In this document: positions 32,799-41,721 of the stretch, piece by piece
Layout: the number at the start of each line of letters is the position of its first letter
Numbering within the stretch: position 1 is the first letter of the stretch
Assembly (NCBI GenBank): GCA_016204975.1
Contig: JACQJP010000050.1
Location: forward strand, 1-51,778
DNA from: Elusimicrobiota bacterium
Lineage (GTDB): Bacteria; Elusimicrobiota; Elusimicrobia; JACQJP01
Direction: 5' to 3'
Length of the DNA: 51,778 bases
The notes under the pieces: model-generated
The model's database searches: none
Seen by the model: only the letters and a program-made list of their open reading frames with translations
What the model was told of the DNA's origin: nothing
Position numbers and translations under genes: made by a program

Positions 32799-35321
32799 GT
32801 GTCCGCCGAAACGATCCCGTTTCAGGAAATAGAATCCAAATGGCAGAAGTTTTGGGAAGACCAGGGATTCTTTAGGGCCCCGCAGACTCCCCGTCCCGGA
32901 AAGAAATTCTACTGTCTGGTGATGTTTCCCTACCCTTCCGGAACCGCCCACATGGGACATTTTCGCAACTATACCCTGGCCGATGTCGCGGCCCGAAGGG
33001 CGCAGATGGAAGGCTATGACGTCCTGCATCCCATCGGGTGGGACGGGTTCGGGTTGCCGGCCGAAAATGCCGCCATCCAGCACAAGATTGATGCCGCCCA
33101 GTGGACCCGGGACAACATCTGCCGGATGCGGGAGCAGTTTAGAAGCTGGGGGCTCTCCTATGACTGGAGCCGGGAATTCGCCACCTGCGACCCCCGGTAC
33201 TACCGCTGGAACCAGCAGTTTTTCATCCAAATGTTTCACAAGGGCCTGGCCTACCAAAAACACGCCCCGGTCAACTTCTGCCCAAAGTGCCAAACCGTCC
33301 TGGCCAACGAACAAGTAGGGGAAGCCGGGGAGTGCTGGAGATGCCAGGCGCCGGTCGTGCAAAAACATCTCCGGCAGTGGTTTTTGAAGCTCTCCCAATA
33401 CGCGGAGGAGCTGCTCCGGGACATGCGGGAACTGGAGGGGGGCTGGTCCGCATACGTCCTCCAGATGCAGAGGAACTGGATTGGGAAATCGGAGGGGGCG
33501 GAAATCTACTTTGAAATTGCGGATTGCGAATCGCGAATCGCGGATTTTAAAATAGAAAACCCCGAAATCCGAAATCCGAAATTGACGATCTTTACCACCC
33601 GGCCGGACACCTTGTTTGGGGCGACCTTCATGGTTCTGGCCCCGGAACACCCCTGGGTGGAACCGCTCACTGTCCCCGATCAAAAGGCGAAGGTCCACAG
33701 CTATATGGAGCAAACCAAAAAGAAAAGCCTCCTCCAACGGACCCGGCAGGAAGGGGAAAAAGAAGGGGTTTTCACCGGCTCCTACGCCCTCCACCCCGCC
33801 ACTCAGGAAAAGATTCCCCTGTGGGTTTCCGACTACGTCCTGATGGAATATGGAACGGGGGCCATCATGGCCGTCCCGGCCCACGACGCCAGGGACTTCG
33901 AATTTGCGAAAAAACACCGCCTGCCCATTCGCTACGTCATCTTCCCAAAAAACCGGAAAAACTCCGAAGAATCCGCCTACGAAGAAGAGGGAATCCTAAG
34001 GAATTCCGGGGCCTTCGATGGGCTTTCCAACCTGGAAGCAAAAGGAAAAATCGTGGAGCAGCTGGCCCGCCGGAAGCTCGCGCAACCAAAAATCCAATAC
34101 CACCTGAAAGACTGGCTGATCTCCCGGCAACGGGCCTGGGGCACCCCCATCCCCATCCTGCACTGTCCGCAATGCGGGGCGGTCCCCGTCCCGCAAGAGC
34201 AACTTCCCGTGCAACTGCCCCCAAACATCCCCTACGGGGCCACGGGGGAATCTCCCTTGACCCGAGTGGAATCCTTCGTGAAGGCCTCTTGCCCAAAATG
34301 CCGGGGGGCGGCCAAACGAGAAACGGACACCATGGACACTTTCGTGGACTCCTCCTGGTACTACGCCAGGTATTGCGACCCAAAAAATGAGAAGGAGCCT
34401 TTTGATAAAAAAACCGCCCAGGCCTGGCTGCCGGTAGATCTCTATATCGGGGGGATCGAACATGCCTGCATGCACCTGATCTACGCGCGATTTTTCCATA
34501 AGGTGCTCCGGGACCTCGGTTGGGTGAACTCCCCGGAGCCCTTTCCCAAGCTCCTCAACCAAGGGATGGTGACCCTGGGGGGAACCGCGATGTCAAAATC
34601 CAAAGGCAACACGGTGGACCCCCAAGGGATGATTCGGAAATACGGCGCCGACACCCTGCGGCTATTCATTCTCTTTGCGGCGCCTCCGGAAAAAAACCTG
34701 GAGTGGTCCGAGGAAGGCGTGGAAGGATGCCTGCGGTTTTTGAACCGCATCTGGAGAAAGGTGCTCGATTTTTCCTCAACCCCGAAGGCGGCTGCGGCTC
34801 AGACTTCGGCGGCGGAGTCTCTGACGAAAAAAACGCATCGCACCATCGAGAAGGTCACCCAAGACCTCCGGCGTCTGAGTTTCAATACCGCCATCGCCTC
34901 CCTCATGGAGCTGACCAACAGCCTTTATGCCTACCAGGTCTGCGGCGATGAGACGTCCGGCCAAACCCTCAAAACCCTGGTGCGGCTTCTCTATCCTTTT
35001 GCCCCGCACGTCGCGGAGGAGATGTGGAGCAAGCTCGGTGAAACCCAAACCCTGGTCCTTTCCCCCTGGCCGCAGGCGAACCCCGCAAAACTCTCCGAAG
35101 CCGCCTGCACCCTGGCGGTGCAGGTCAACGGCCGCTTTCGAGATCGGGTTCAGATCCAAAAAGACGCCGATGCCCGCGAGGCGCAAAACGCGGCGCAGGA
35201 CCGGCCGAAGATCCGCCGGCACCTGGGCTCTCAGAAGATATCCAAGGTCATCTTCGTTCCCAATAAACTCATCAACCTGATCACCGAAAACAACGCCTCA
35301 GCCGCAAAGGTCAAGGACTAA
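32799..35321 (+). CDS. leuS: leucyl-tRNA synthetase with repeat-derived insertion
   Basis: 840 residues from the GTG at 32799, 13 nt past the repeat element; the open frame back to 32721 runs inside that element. Class I synthetase: HMGH (HIGH) in the first Rossmann half, the CP1 editing domain with TTRPDTLFG, a zinc-like Cys cluster (FCPKCQT ... CWRCQ), MSKSKGNTVDP (KMSKS) and an anticodon-binding C terminus. Residues about 239-262, at the entry to CP1, are an in-frame insertion encoded by a palindromic repeat (33513-33584). An AGGA lies 3 nt upstream of the GTG, too close for a normal ribosome-binding site. Confidence 0.95.
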   Translation: MSAETIPFQEIESKWQKFWEDQGFFRAPQTPRPGKKFYCLVMFPYPSGTAHMGHFRNYTLADVAARRAQMEGYDVLHPIGWDGFGLPAENAAIQHKIDAAQWTRDNICRMREQFRSWGLSYDWSREFATCDPRYYRWNQQFFIQMFHKGLAYQKHAPVNFCPKCQTVLANEQVGEAGECWRCQAPVVQKHLRQWFLKLSQYAEELLRDMRELEGGWSAYVLQMQRNWIGKSEGAEIYFEIADCESRIADFKIENPEIRNPKLTIFTTRPDTLFGATFMVLAPEHPWVEPLTVPDQKAKVHSYMEQTKKKSLLQRTRQEGEKEGVFTGSYALHPATQEKIPLWVSDYVLMEYGTGAIMAVPAHDARDFEFAKKHRLPIRYVIFPKNRKNSEESAYEEEGILRNSGAFDGLSNLEAKGKIVEQLARRKLAQPKIQYHLKDWLISRQRAWGTPIPILHCPQCGAVPVPQEQLPVQLPPNIPYGATGESPLTRVESFVKASCPKCRGAAKRETDTMDTFVDSSWYYARYCDPKNEKEPFDKKTAQAWLPVDLYIGGIEHACMHLIYARFFHKVLRDLGWVNSPEPFPKLLNQGMVTLGGTAMSKSKGNTVDPQGMIRKYGADTLRLFILFAAPPEKNLEWSEEGVEGCLRFLNRIWRKVLDFSSTPKAAAAQTSAAESLTKKTHRTIEKVTQDLRRLSFNTAIASLMELTNSLYAYQVCGDETSGQTLKTLVRLLYPFAPHVAEEMWSKLGETQTLVLSPWPQANPAKLSEAACTLAVQVNGRFRDRVQIQKDADAREAQNAAQDRPKIRRHLGSQKISKVIFVPNKLINLITENNASAAKVKD
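33513..33584 (+). repeat. in-frame repeat insertion inside leuS
   Basis: About 72 bp built from short direct units: GCGAATC twice, then CGAAATC two to three times. The two halves are roughly inverted copies of each other (GATTGCGAATCGCG versus CCGAAATCCGAAATC). It encodes ADCESRIADFKIENPEIRNP. Ordinary LeuRS passes straight from the EGAEI region to the TIFTTRPDTLFG strand, so this is an added surface loop. Confidence 0.75.
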
Positions 35322-35326
35322 AAATA

Positions 35327-35920
35327 ATGAAAACACCCAACCGCAAACTCCATGCCGAACCCTTCCTTCTGTTGGGGCTCCTCTGGGGCTGCAGCGGCGC
35401 AGACATCAAATACGCCCCCGCGCCGCAGCTGCTTCCCAGCCACATCCAGAAAATCGCCATCCGTCCCTTCGCCAACAAGACCCAACAGTTCGGATTGGAG
35501 GACAAGCTCACCCTCCGGGCGGTGGATGAATTCTTAAGGGACGGCCGCTACCCCGTCGTGCCGGAATCCAAAGCCGACGGAGTGGTCATCGGGGAAATCG
35601 CGCGCTACATTCTCACTCCCATCCAGTACGATGCCAACCTGGTGGCCACGGTGTATAAATTGCAGATTCTTCTAAATCTCAAATTCCTGGATTTGAGCAC
35701 CCAGACCTACCTCTGGGAGGAGGAAAACCTGGAGGGCATCTTGAACTATCTCGCCCCCACCCTTCCCGGAGGGAAAACCGAGGAGGCCGCCCGGGAAGAG
35801 ATTTGGGACATCCTGGCCCGGGACATCGTCAAACGCACCGTGGAAGGCTTCGGATCGGTGACCGGGGCCTCCAGGCGCCGCGTCAACCCCCAACAACTTC
35901 CCCCGCAAAAAAAAGAATGA
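35327..35920 (+). CDS. lptE: LptE-like LPS-assembly lipoprotein
   Basis: 197 residues with a lipobox ending LLWGC (Cys22). The alpha/beta domain begins with IQKIAIRPFANKTQQFGLEDKLTLRAVDEFLRDGRYPVV, which is the LptE/LolE-like 'PFxNxTxxxGLE..' pattern. LptE plugs the LptD barrel that delivers lipopolysaccharide to the outer leaflet. leuS-lptE-holA is a recurrent order in Gram-negatives and supports the call. It starts 5 nt after leuS. Confidence 0.85.
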   Translation: MKTPNRKLHAEPFLLLGLLWGCSGADIKYAPAPQLLPSHIQKIAIRPFANKTQQFGLEDKLTLRAVDEFLRDGRYPVVPESKADGVVIGEIARYILTPIQYDANLVATVYKLQILLNLKFLDLSTQTYLWEEENLEGILNYLAPTLPGGKTEEAAREEIWDILARDIVKRTVEGFGSVTGASRRRVNPQQLPPQKKE

Positions 35921-35923
35921 CTC

Positions 35924-36961
35924 ATGCCCACACTCAAACCCGCCCAACTTTTTTCCCGCCTCCAACAAAAAAAGCTGGCCCTCTCCTACTTCTTTTGCGG
36001 CCAGGAGAGATTTCTCATCGGCCAGGCCGCAAAAAAAATCCAGCAGGCCCTGGGACTCGATAAGAAATCCGACGCGGATTCCTTCAGCATCCATTCCTTC
36101 CGCGCCTCGCAACAGAAGGCCCAGGAGGTCGTGGAGGCGGCCCTGAGCCCCTCCCTCCTGGGCGGGTGCACCCTTCTGTTGGCGGAGGAGGTCCAAAGAT
36201 GGTCCGCCGCCGACAAGAAGCTCCTCGCGCACTATCTGGAGGATCCCTCCCCCACGACACATCTGGTGCTAATCTCTGAGGAACCCAAGGCGGACTTAAG
36301 GGACCCCGTGGCCGCGGCGGTCGCGGCCCTTGGAGAGCTGGTCATCTTCTGGCCCCTGAGCGATTCCGAGGCCCGGAGCTGGATCCGGGAAACCTTCTGT
36401 GCCGGAAAAAAGAGGCCCTCCGCTTCTGCGGTGGAGCTGCTCCTGAAGGAATGCGGGACGGACCTGGGAACCCTCGATCAGGAAATTGAAAAATTGGCCC
36501 TCTACCTGGGAAACCGTGCGGAGGTGCAGGCACAGGACGTCTGGGCCTCCCTGGGAACCTCCCGCGAGGTCAGCCTCTACGATTTTATCCGGACCCTGCA
36601 GGCCCAAGAGGCGCCACGCGCCCTGCAACAGCTGACGCAACTGACCCAAGGGCAGCTGGAACCGGTGCGGATTCTGTCTTCGGCAATCTTCCCCGCCATC
36701 CAAAAACAGCTCAAGGCCAAGCTCTGGCTCCAGCAGAAGATGGACCGGGAGGAGATTTTCAAACGCCTCAGACTGCACAAAATCTACGATCGCTCCTTCT
36801 TCGACCACCTCAAAAAACAAGACGTCGACCGCCTAAAGAAGAGCCTCACCCTCTGCCTCCAGACGGACGTCAAACTGAAAACCGGCGAGGGGACCCACTC
36901 GGCGCTCCATCTGTTGCAAGAGCTGATACTGCAAATTTGCGGAAGGATTAAATGGAACTAG
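35924..36961 (+). CDS. holA: DNA polymerase III delta subunit
   Basis: 345 residues, start 3 nt after lptE. N-terminal degenerate AAA domain (LALSYFFCGQERFLIGQAAKKI; no Walker A lysine, as in all delta subunits), middle helical lid with LDQEIEKLALYLG, and C-terminal collar domain. It opens the beta clamp within the clamp loader. Its last 14 nt overlap the 3' end of rpsT on the other strand. Confidence 0.92.
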   Translation: MPTLKPAQLFSRLQQKKLALSYFFCGQERFLIGQAAKKIQQALGLDKKSDADSFSIHSFRASQQKAQEVVEAALSPSLLGGCTLLLAEEVQRWSAADKKLLAHYLEDPSPTTHLVLISEEPKADLRDPVAAAVAALGELVIFWPLSDSEARSWIRETFCAGKKRPSASAVELLLKECGTDLGTLDQEIEKLALYLGNRAEVQAQDVWASLGTSREVSLYDFIRTLQAQEAPRALQQLTQLTQGQLEPVRILSSAIFPAIQKQLKAKLWLQQKMDREEIFKRLRLHKIYDRSFFDHLKKQDVDRLKKSLTLCLQTDVKLKTGEGTHSALHLLQELILQICGRIKWN

Positions 36962-37238
36962 CAACCACAGCTCGGACTTTCCTGGACAGGCGGGATATCT
37001 TCCGGGAGGCCGTGCGCCGGTGCACAAGCCCCTTGCGGGCGGCCCGATCCCAACTGGAAGCAAATTGAGGGAACAGCTCCTGAATCCGGGAGGCGTTCTT
37101 TTTCTCAATCTCCCGGAGAAGCTCCTTGGTGAGGCTTTTGATCTGCCTCGCTCTCCTTGAGTTGAGAGTCCTGTGGCGAAGAGACTGCCGGTGAGCCTTG
37201 AGAGCGCTGGTGTGACGCCCCGTTTTGAGCCTGGCCAT
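36948..37238 (-). CDS. rpsT: 30S ribosomal protein bS20
   Basis: 96 residues, highly basic, with the bS20 features MARLKTGRHTSALKAHRQSLRH at the start and KGLVHRRTASRKISRLSRKV at the end. An ATG at 37250 (adding MMDP) is possible; a CATAATATAG stretch just upstream could serve as its -10. It is convergent with holA, overlapping by 14 nt, and divergent from murJ with only 23 bp between start codons, so the two divergent promoters must overlap the opposite genes' 5' ends. Confidence 0.93.
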   Translation of the reverse strand: MARLKTGRHTSALKAHRQSLRHRTLNSRRARQIKSLTKELLREIEKKNASRIQELFPQFASSWDRAARKGLVHRRTASRKISRLSRKVRAVVASSI

Positions 37239-37261
37239 TGGGTCCATCATTCAACTATATT

Positions 37262-38812
37262 ATGTCCGACAGGTCAACGTCGCTGGTTCGATCCATCAAC
37301 GCCTTCAGTTTAGCCACCGCTTTCTCCCGCATCCTGGGCTACTTTCGGGATGCCGCCGTCGCCTACTACTTCGGAGGAGGAGGCTTCACCGACGCCTACT
37401 ACGCCGCCTTCCGCATCTCCAACCTTTTCAGACGCGTCCTCGGGGAGGGGGGGATGGCCGCCTCCGCGGTTCCGGTATTTTCCGCCACCCAGGAAACGGA
37501 AGGGGCAGAATCCGCCAAGCGACTCTTTCAGTCCCTAAGCACGGGACTTTTTCTTCTACTCCTGGCAGTGACCCTTTTGGGAATCCTTTTTGCCAAGCCG
37601 CTGGTGTGGGCCCTCACCTACGGATTCGCCGCCGATCCACGCAAGCTGGACCTGACCGTCCAGCTGACGCGGACTCTGTTTCCCTATCTTCTGCTGGTGG
37701 GCATGGCCGCCCTCTACTCCGGCATCCTCCATAGCCTGCGGGAATTTTTTCTGCCGGCCTTGAGCTCCGCCGGGCTCTCGGTGGCCGTCCTGGCTTATCT
37801 CTTTTTCTTTCCTCCCCGGCTGGACAGCTGGGAAAGCGTCCAGGCCTCCCTCCATGGACTGGCGGTGGCGGCGGTGGGAGGGGGAATGCTTCACTGGGGA
37901 GTCCAGATTCTGCGTTTAAGACAGCTTCAGTTTCCAACCCGGCCCCGCCCCCCACAAAGCCATCCGGGGGTCTCCCGCGCCCTATGGTTGCTTTTGCCGG
38001 CCGCCGTGGCTCTGTCGGTAGAGCAGATCAACAGCTTCGTGGACACCATCTGCGCCAGCTTCCTGCAGACCGGTTCCCTGACCGCCCTCTACAACTCCAA
38101 CCGCATCATGCAGCTTCCCCTGGCTTTGTTCGGAATCGCCGCCGCCTCCGTGGCCCTGCCCAGCCTCTCCGCCTCCTACGCCCAAGGCGACTGGACCGGG
38201 TTCACCCGCACCTTCCGGCGCGCCATCCGCTGGACGGCCTTCATCCTCCTGCCCGCCTCGGCAGGCCTGGTGATTCTGGGCCTGCCCATCGTCCGGCTTC
38301 TCTTTGAGCGGGGGAGATTCACCCCGGCCGAAAGCCTGCTGACCCAGCAGGCCTTGCTCTACTACGCCCTGGGGCTGGTCTTTTTCTCCTGCGCCAAAAT
38401 CCTGGCCAATGCCTTCTACGCCATCCAGAACCCCAAGATCCCGGTCCGGGTGAGCCTGCTGTGCGTGGCGGTCAACGCGGGGCTGAACCTCCTGCTGATG
38501 GGCCCTCTGGGAATCGGGGGGCTGGCCCTCGCCACCACCTTGAGCTCCGCGCTCCAAGCAGGGCTGTTGGCCCGGAAACTCAAGCAACGGATCGCCGAGC
38601 CCCTCCTGGATTCCACGACGCTTCAGGCGCTGGCCAAAACCTTGTGCAATACGCTGCTCATGTCCTGCGCCTGTTGGTTTCTCAAGGGTTCGATGCCCCA
38701 TGCCGCCGCAGGGCTTCAGGTTTTGTTGGGCGTTTCAGCCGGCGTTGCAGTCTATCTCTCGGGGGCCTACCTCCTCGGCCTGGAAGAGCTGCGCTGGCTA
38801 AGATCCCACTGA
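37262..38812 (+). CDS. murJ: lipid II flippase MurJ
   Basis: 516 residues of multi-helix MOP-family transporter that moves lipid II across the inner membrane. Family motifs: SLATAFSRILGYFRDAAVAYYFG, FTDAYYAAFRISNLFRRVLGEGG near the N terminus, and the later YALGLVFFSCAKILANAFYA. Start at the ATG 37262 (MSDRSTSLVRS); an in-frame start at 37238 would overlap rpsT. TATATT abuts the ATG. Confidence 0.95.
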   Translation: MSDRSTSLVRSINAFSLATAFSRILGYFRDAAVAYYFGGGGFTDAYYAAFRISNLFRRVLGEGGMAASAVPVFSATQETEGAESAKRLFQSLSTGLFLLLLAVTLLGILFAKPLVWALTYGFAADPRKLDLTVQLTRTLFPYLLLVGMAALYSGILHSLREFFLPALSSAGLSVAVLAYLFFFPPRLDSWESVQASLHGLAVAAVGGGMLHWGVQILRLRQLQFPTRPRPPQSHPGVSRALWLLLPAAVALSVEQINSFVDTICASFLQTGSLTALYNSNRIMQLPLALFGIAAASVALPSLSASYAQGDWTGFTRTFRRAIRWTAFILLPASAGLVILGLPIVRLLFERGRFTPAESLLTQQALLYYALGLVFFSCAKILANAFYAIQNPKIPVRVSLLCVAVNAGLNLLLMGPLGIGGLALATTLSSALQAGLLARKLKQRIAEPLLDSTTLQALAKTLCNTLLMSCACWFLKGSMPHAAAGLQVLLGVSAGVAVYLSGAYLLGLEELRWLRSH

Positions 38813-38827
38813 GATCTTTACTGAGCC

Positions 38828-40171
38828 GTGGATAAAGAAAAAATTCTGAAATCTCTTCCGCACCAGCCCGGAGTCTATCTCTTCAAGGACCACGCGGGAA
38901 AAATCCTGTACATCGGAAAGGCGGTGGACTTGGCCAAGCGCGTGGCCCATTACTTCGGCCCGGGGGCCTCGGGCCCGGGGGCCTCAGGCCCGAGGACCGC
39001 GGATTTCAAAATCCAGGCCTTGACCGGCTCCCTGCGCCAAGTGGACTATCTCCCCTGCCTAAGCGAACGAGAGGCGCTGATCGCGGAGCGGCGCCTCATC
39101 CGGAAATTCCAACCCCCCTTCAACATCCTATGGCGGGATGACAAATCCTACCCTTACATTGCACTCACCCTCCAGGAAGACTTTCCCAGAATCTTCCTGA
39201 CGCGCAAAAAGCAGAAAGATGGAGCCGCATACTTCGGCCCCTATCCCAAGGCCGGCTCCGTCCAGAACCTGCTCAGTTTTCTATGGAGGAGAAAATTCTT
39301 TCCGTTGCGTCCCTGCGATTGGAAGTTCTCCGAAAAAAAGCCTTTGGATCCCAAAAAGATTCAGGCCTGCCTTTACTACCACACCGGAGAATGCCCGGCC
39401 CCCTGCGCCGGAAAAATCTCCGGATCGGAGTACCGGAAAATCGCCCAAAAAGCCCGGCTCTTCCTGGAGGGAAAGTTCGAGCGGCTCCAAGAGATGCTCC
39501 GGCGGCAAATGCGCGGCGCCTCCCGGGACATGCGCTACGAGCAGGCCGCGCAGCTCCGGGATCACCTGCGGGCCATGGAACACCTGGCCGAACGGGTTTG
39601 TCTGCGCCGGATCACGGAAAAGGATTTGGAGCAGTCCCTCTCCAAATCCAGAGCCCTGACGGAGCTTCAGCAAACCTTGGGGCTTGCCCAAGCCCCCTTA
39701 CACATCGAGGCGTTCGATATCTCCAACCTCTTCGGCTCCCAGGCCGTGGGCTCCATGGTTTGCTTCAAAAACGGCCTGCCCTTCAAAAACCACTACCGCA
39801 GGTTCAAAATCCGAACGGTTTCCCAAATGGACGATTTCGCCATGATGCGGGAGGTGGTGGGCCGCCGCTATCGAAATGCCCTGGAAAAATCCGAGGACCT
39901 GCCGGACCTGATCGTGGTGGATGGAGGCCGGGGGCAGCTCAGCGCCGCAATGGAAGCTTTGAATGCGCTGGAAGGCCTGAAAAAAGTTCCTCCGACCCTC
40001 GGCCTGGCCAAGGAAAAAGAGGAAATCTACCGGCCCCAAACGACCCGCCCCCTGCAAATCCCACGGGACTCTCCGGCTCTCCACGTCCTCCAGCACCTGC
40101 GGGACGAGGCCCACCGCTTCGCCATCACCTACCACAAACTCCTGCGCAAAAAATCCCTGGGACTTTACTGA
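38828..40171 (+). CDS. uvrC: UvrC excinuclease, shortened form
   Basis: 447 residues, GTG start, versus about 600 for typical UvrC. Present: GIY-YIG nuclease (GVYLFKDHAGKILYIGKA), the four-Cys region (LRPCDW ... CLYYHTGECPAPC), the UVR helix pair (ASRDMRYEQAAQLRDHL) and the RNase-H-like second nuclease with EAFDISN, VVDGGRGQL and RDEAHRFA, so both incision centres look intact. Missing: about 130 residues between UVR and the RNase-H part, and the C-terminal tandem HhH DNA-binding domain; the protein ends right after HKLLRKKSLGLY. A tandem GPGAS insert sits inside the GIY-YIG domain (about residues 44-57). Incision with UvrAB is likely but DNA contacts must differ. Confidence 0.92.
   Translation: MDKEKILKSLPHQPGVYLFKDHAGKILYIGKAVDLAKRVAHYFGPGASGPGASGPRTADFKIQALTGSLRQVDYLPCLSEREALIAERRLIRKFQPPFNILWRDDKSYPYIALTLQEDFPRIFLTRKKQKDGAAYFGPYPKAGSVQNLLSFLWRRKFFPLRPCDWKFSEKKPLDPKKIQACLYYHTGECPAPCAGKISGSEYRKIAQKARLFLEGKFERLQEMLRRQMRGASRDMRYEQAAQLRDHLRAMEHLAERVCLRRITEKDLEQSLSKSRALTELQQTLGLAQAPLHIEAFDISNLFGSQAVGSMVCFKNGLPFKNHYRRFKIRTVSQMDDFAMMREVVGRRYRNALEKSEDLPDLIVVDGGRGQLSAAMEALNALEGLKKVPPTLGLAKEKEEIYRPQTTRPLQIPRDSPALHVLQHLRDEAHRFAITYHKLLRKKSLGLY
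38957..38998 (+). repeat. 15-bp tandem repeat in uvrC
   Basis: Two full units of GGCCCGGGGGCCTC plus one base, and a partial third, 38957-38998. They encode GPGASGPGASGPR inside the GIY-YIG domain. The multiple of 3 keeps the frame; copy number is likely to vary between strains. Confidence 0.85.
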
Positions 40172-40178
40172 GTGCGAG

Positions 40179-40206
40179 GGACCGAAGGTCCTATATTTGC
40201 TAGACT
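40179..40206 (+). promoter_or_regulatory. hairpin and extended -10 promoter before the M16 gene
   Basis: The hairpin GGACC-GAA-GGTCC (40179-40191) just after uvrC may end that transcript. TGCTAGACT (40198-40206) is an extended -10 ending 9 nt before the ATG at 40216, with no ribosome-binding site in between. This is the same layout as before the ACT and secA genes. Confidence 0.5.
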
Positions 40207-40215
40207 ACCCCGCCC

Positions 40216-41721
40216 ATGGCCCCCTTCTTGGCTTTCCTGTTGATTCTCCTGAGCCCTTTGCCCTGGGCACAACAGCCTGCGCCGGATTTTCCCCCCGTCC
40301 AAAGACATGTCCTCAAAAATGGCTTGACCGTTTTGCTTCTGGAACGCCACCACGCGCCTCTGATAGCCTTCCGGGTGTATTTTAAGGTGGGGGCGGTCGA
40401 GGACCAGCCCGGTCGCAGCGGCTTGGCCCATCTGTTTGAGCATATGATTTTTAAAGGCACCCGGCTGTTGAATTCCAAAAACTACGCGAAAGAGAAGATA
40501 TATTTGGATCAAATCGAAACGGTGGCGCAACAAATGATTGAAGAGGAAAACAAAGGTCGGGCGGCCGATGCCCGGCAGATCCAATCCCTCCGCAAACAAC
40601 TGCAGGAGCTTCAAGAAAAACACAGCCGGTGGATGGTTGAGGATGAATATGAGCGCCTCTATCAGGAGCATGGAGGCACGGGCTTCAACGCCCATACCGC
40701 CCCCGACTACACCTCCTACGAAATCTCCCTGCCCTCTCACAAACTTCCGCTTTGGATGATTCTGGAATCGGACCGTTTTCAAAATCCCGTGCTCCGGGAG
40801 TTTTATAAAGAGCGGGACGTGGTGATGGAAGAGCGCCGCATGGGCTATGAATCCTCCCCCGGCGGAAAGCTGTGGGAGGTCTTTATCAGCCAGGCCTTTT
40901 TGGCGCACCCTTATGGCCAGCCTGGAATCGGCTGGATGAGCGATCTCAAAAGGCTGACCCGGACCGACGCGGAGGAGTTTTTCCGAAAATACTACGGCCC
41001 CAACAATGCCACCGTAGCCCTGGTGGGGGATATCCAGCCTCAAAAGACCCTGGAGCTTTTCCGGAAATATTTTGAAGGGATCCCGGCGAGGCCTCTCCCC
41101 GGGCGCACACCCACCGAGGAGCCGCCCCAGGAGGGGGAGCGCCGAGCCATGGTCTATTTCCAGGCCGAACCCCTACTGGAGATGGGCTACCATGTGCCCT
41201 CCATCCACCACCCGGATCACCCGGCCCTGGAGGCCACCGCGGAGCTTCTCTCCTCCGGGCGGACCAGCCGCTTCTACCGCAACCTGATCGAAGGCAAAAA
41301 GATGGCCTCCCAGGTCTCCGCCTATACCCAGTGGCCGGGGGTGCTCTATCCGGGACTTTTCTTGATTGACGCCGCTCCCCGCCGACCCCACGCCCCTGAG
41401 AAACTGGAGGAGGCCATTGAAGAGGAACTGGAAAACATCCAAAAGGACCCTCCTGCCGTCTGGGAGATGGAGAAACTGGCCAACCAACTGGAGGCGGACC
41501 TGACCCGCCGGATGAAATCCAACGAAGGCATGGCGGAGCTTCTGGCCCATTACCAGACCATCGCCGGGGACTGGCGCTACCCCTGGTTTTTTAAGGAAAA
41601 ACTACGCGCCATGAAACCACAGGAGATTCAACGGGTCGCCCAAAAATACCTCCGGCCGGAAAACAAGACGACCGCGATTCTCAAGAGGCCTCCGGAAAAA
41701 CAAGAGGGGGATAGACCATGA
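40216..41721 (+). CDS. M16 zinc peptidase, catalytic partner
   Basis: 501 residues with signal peptide (FLAFLLILLSPLPWAQ). Inverted zinc motif HLFEH (His72, Glu75, His76), third ligand in VVMEERRM (Glu205 or Glu206). A charged coiled-coil insertion of about 50 residues (around 92-142) separates these, longer than in common M16B enzymes. The C-terminal domain is a degenerate repeat of the first, as usual. It would degrade peptides in the periplasm together with the next gene's product, whose start overlaps its stop by 4 nt (ATGA). Confidence 0.9.
   Translation: MAPFLAFLLILLSPLPWAQQPAPDFPPVQRHVLKNGLTVLLLERHHAPLIAFRVYFKVGAVEDQPGRSGLAHLFEHMIFKGTRLLNSKNYAKEKIYLDQIETVAQQMIEEENKGRAADARQIQSLRKQLQELQEKHSRWMVEDEYERLYQEHGGTGFNAHTAPDYTSYEISLPSHKLPLWMILESDRFQNPVLREFYKERDVVMEERRMGYESSPGGKLWEVFISQAFLAHPYGQPGIGWMSDLKRLTRTDAEEFFRKYYGPNNATVALVGDIQPQKTLELFRKYFEGIPARPLPGRTPTEEPPQEGERRAMVYFQAEPLLEMGYHVPSIHHPDHPALEATAELLSSGRTSRFYRNLIEGKKMASQVSAYTQWPGVLYPGLFLIDAAPRRPHAPEKLEEAIEEELENIQKDPPAVWEMEKLANQLEADLTRRMKSNEGMAELLAHYQTIAGDWRYPWFFKEKLRAMKPQEIQRVAQKYLRPENKTTAILKRPPEKQEGDRP

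Noticed and set aside
38990-39015. Shared CGCGGATTT-AAAAT sequence and ADFK peptide in uvrC and leuS
   Set aside because: Only about 15 bases match and the UvrC residues fit the native alignment, so common origin is not supported.
40179-40191. GGACC-GAA-GGTCC hairpin as a firm terminator
   Set aside because: The stem is only 5 bp and followed by TATATTT rather than a T-run, so it is noted only as possible.
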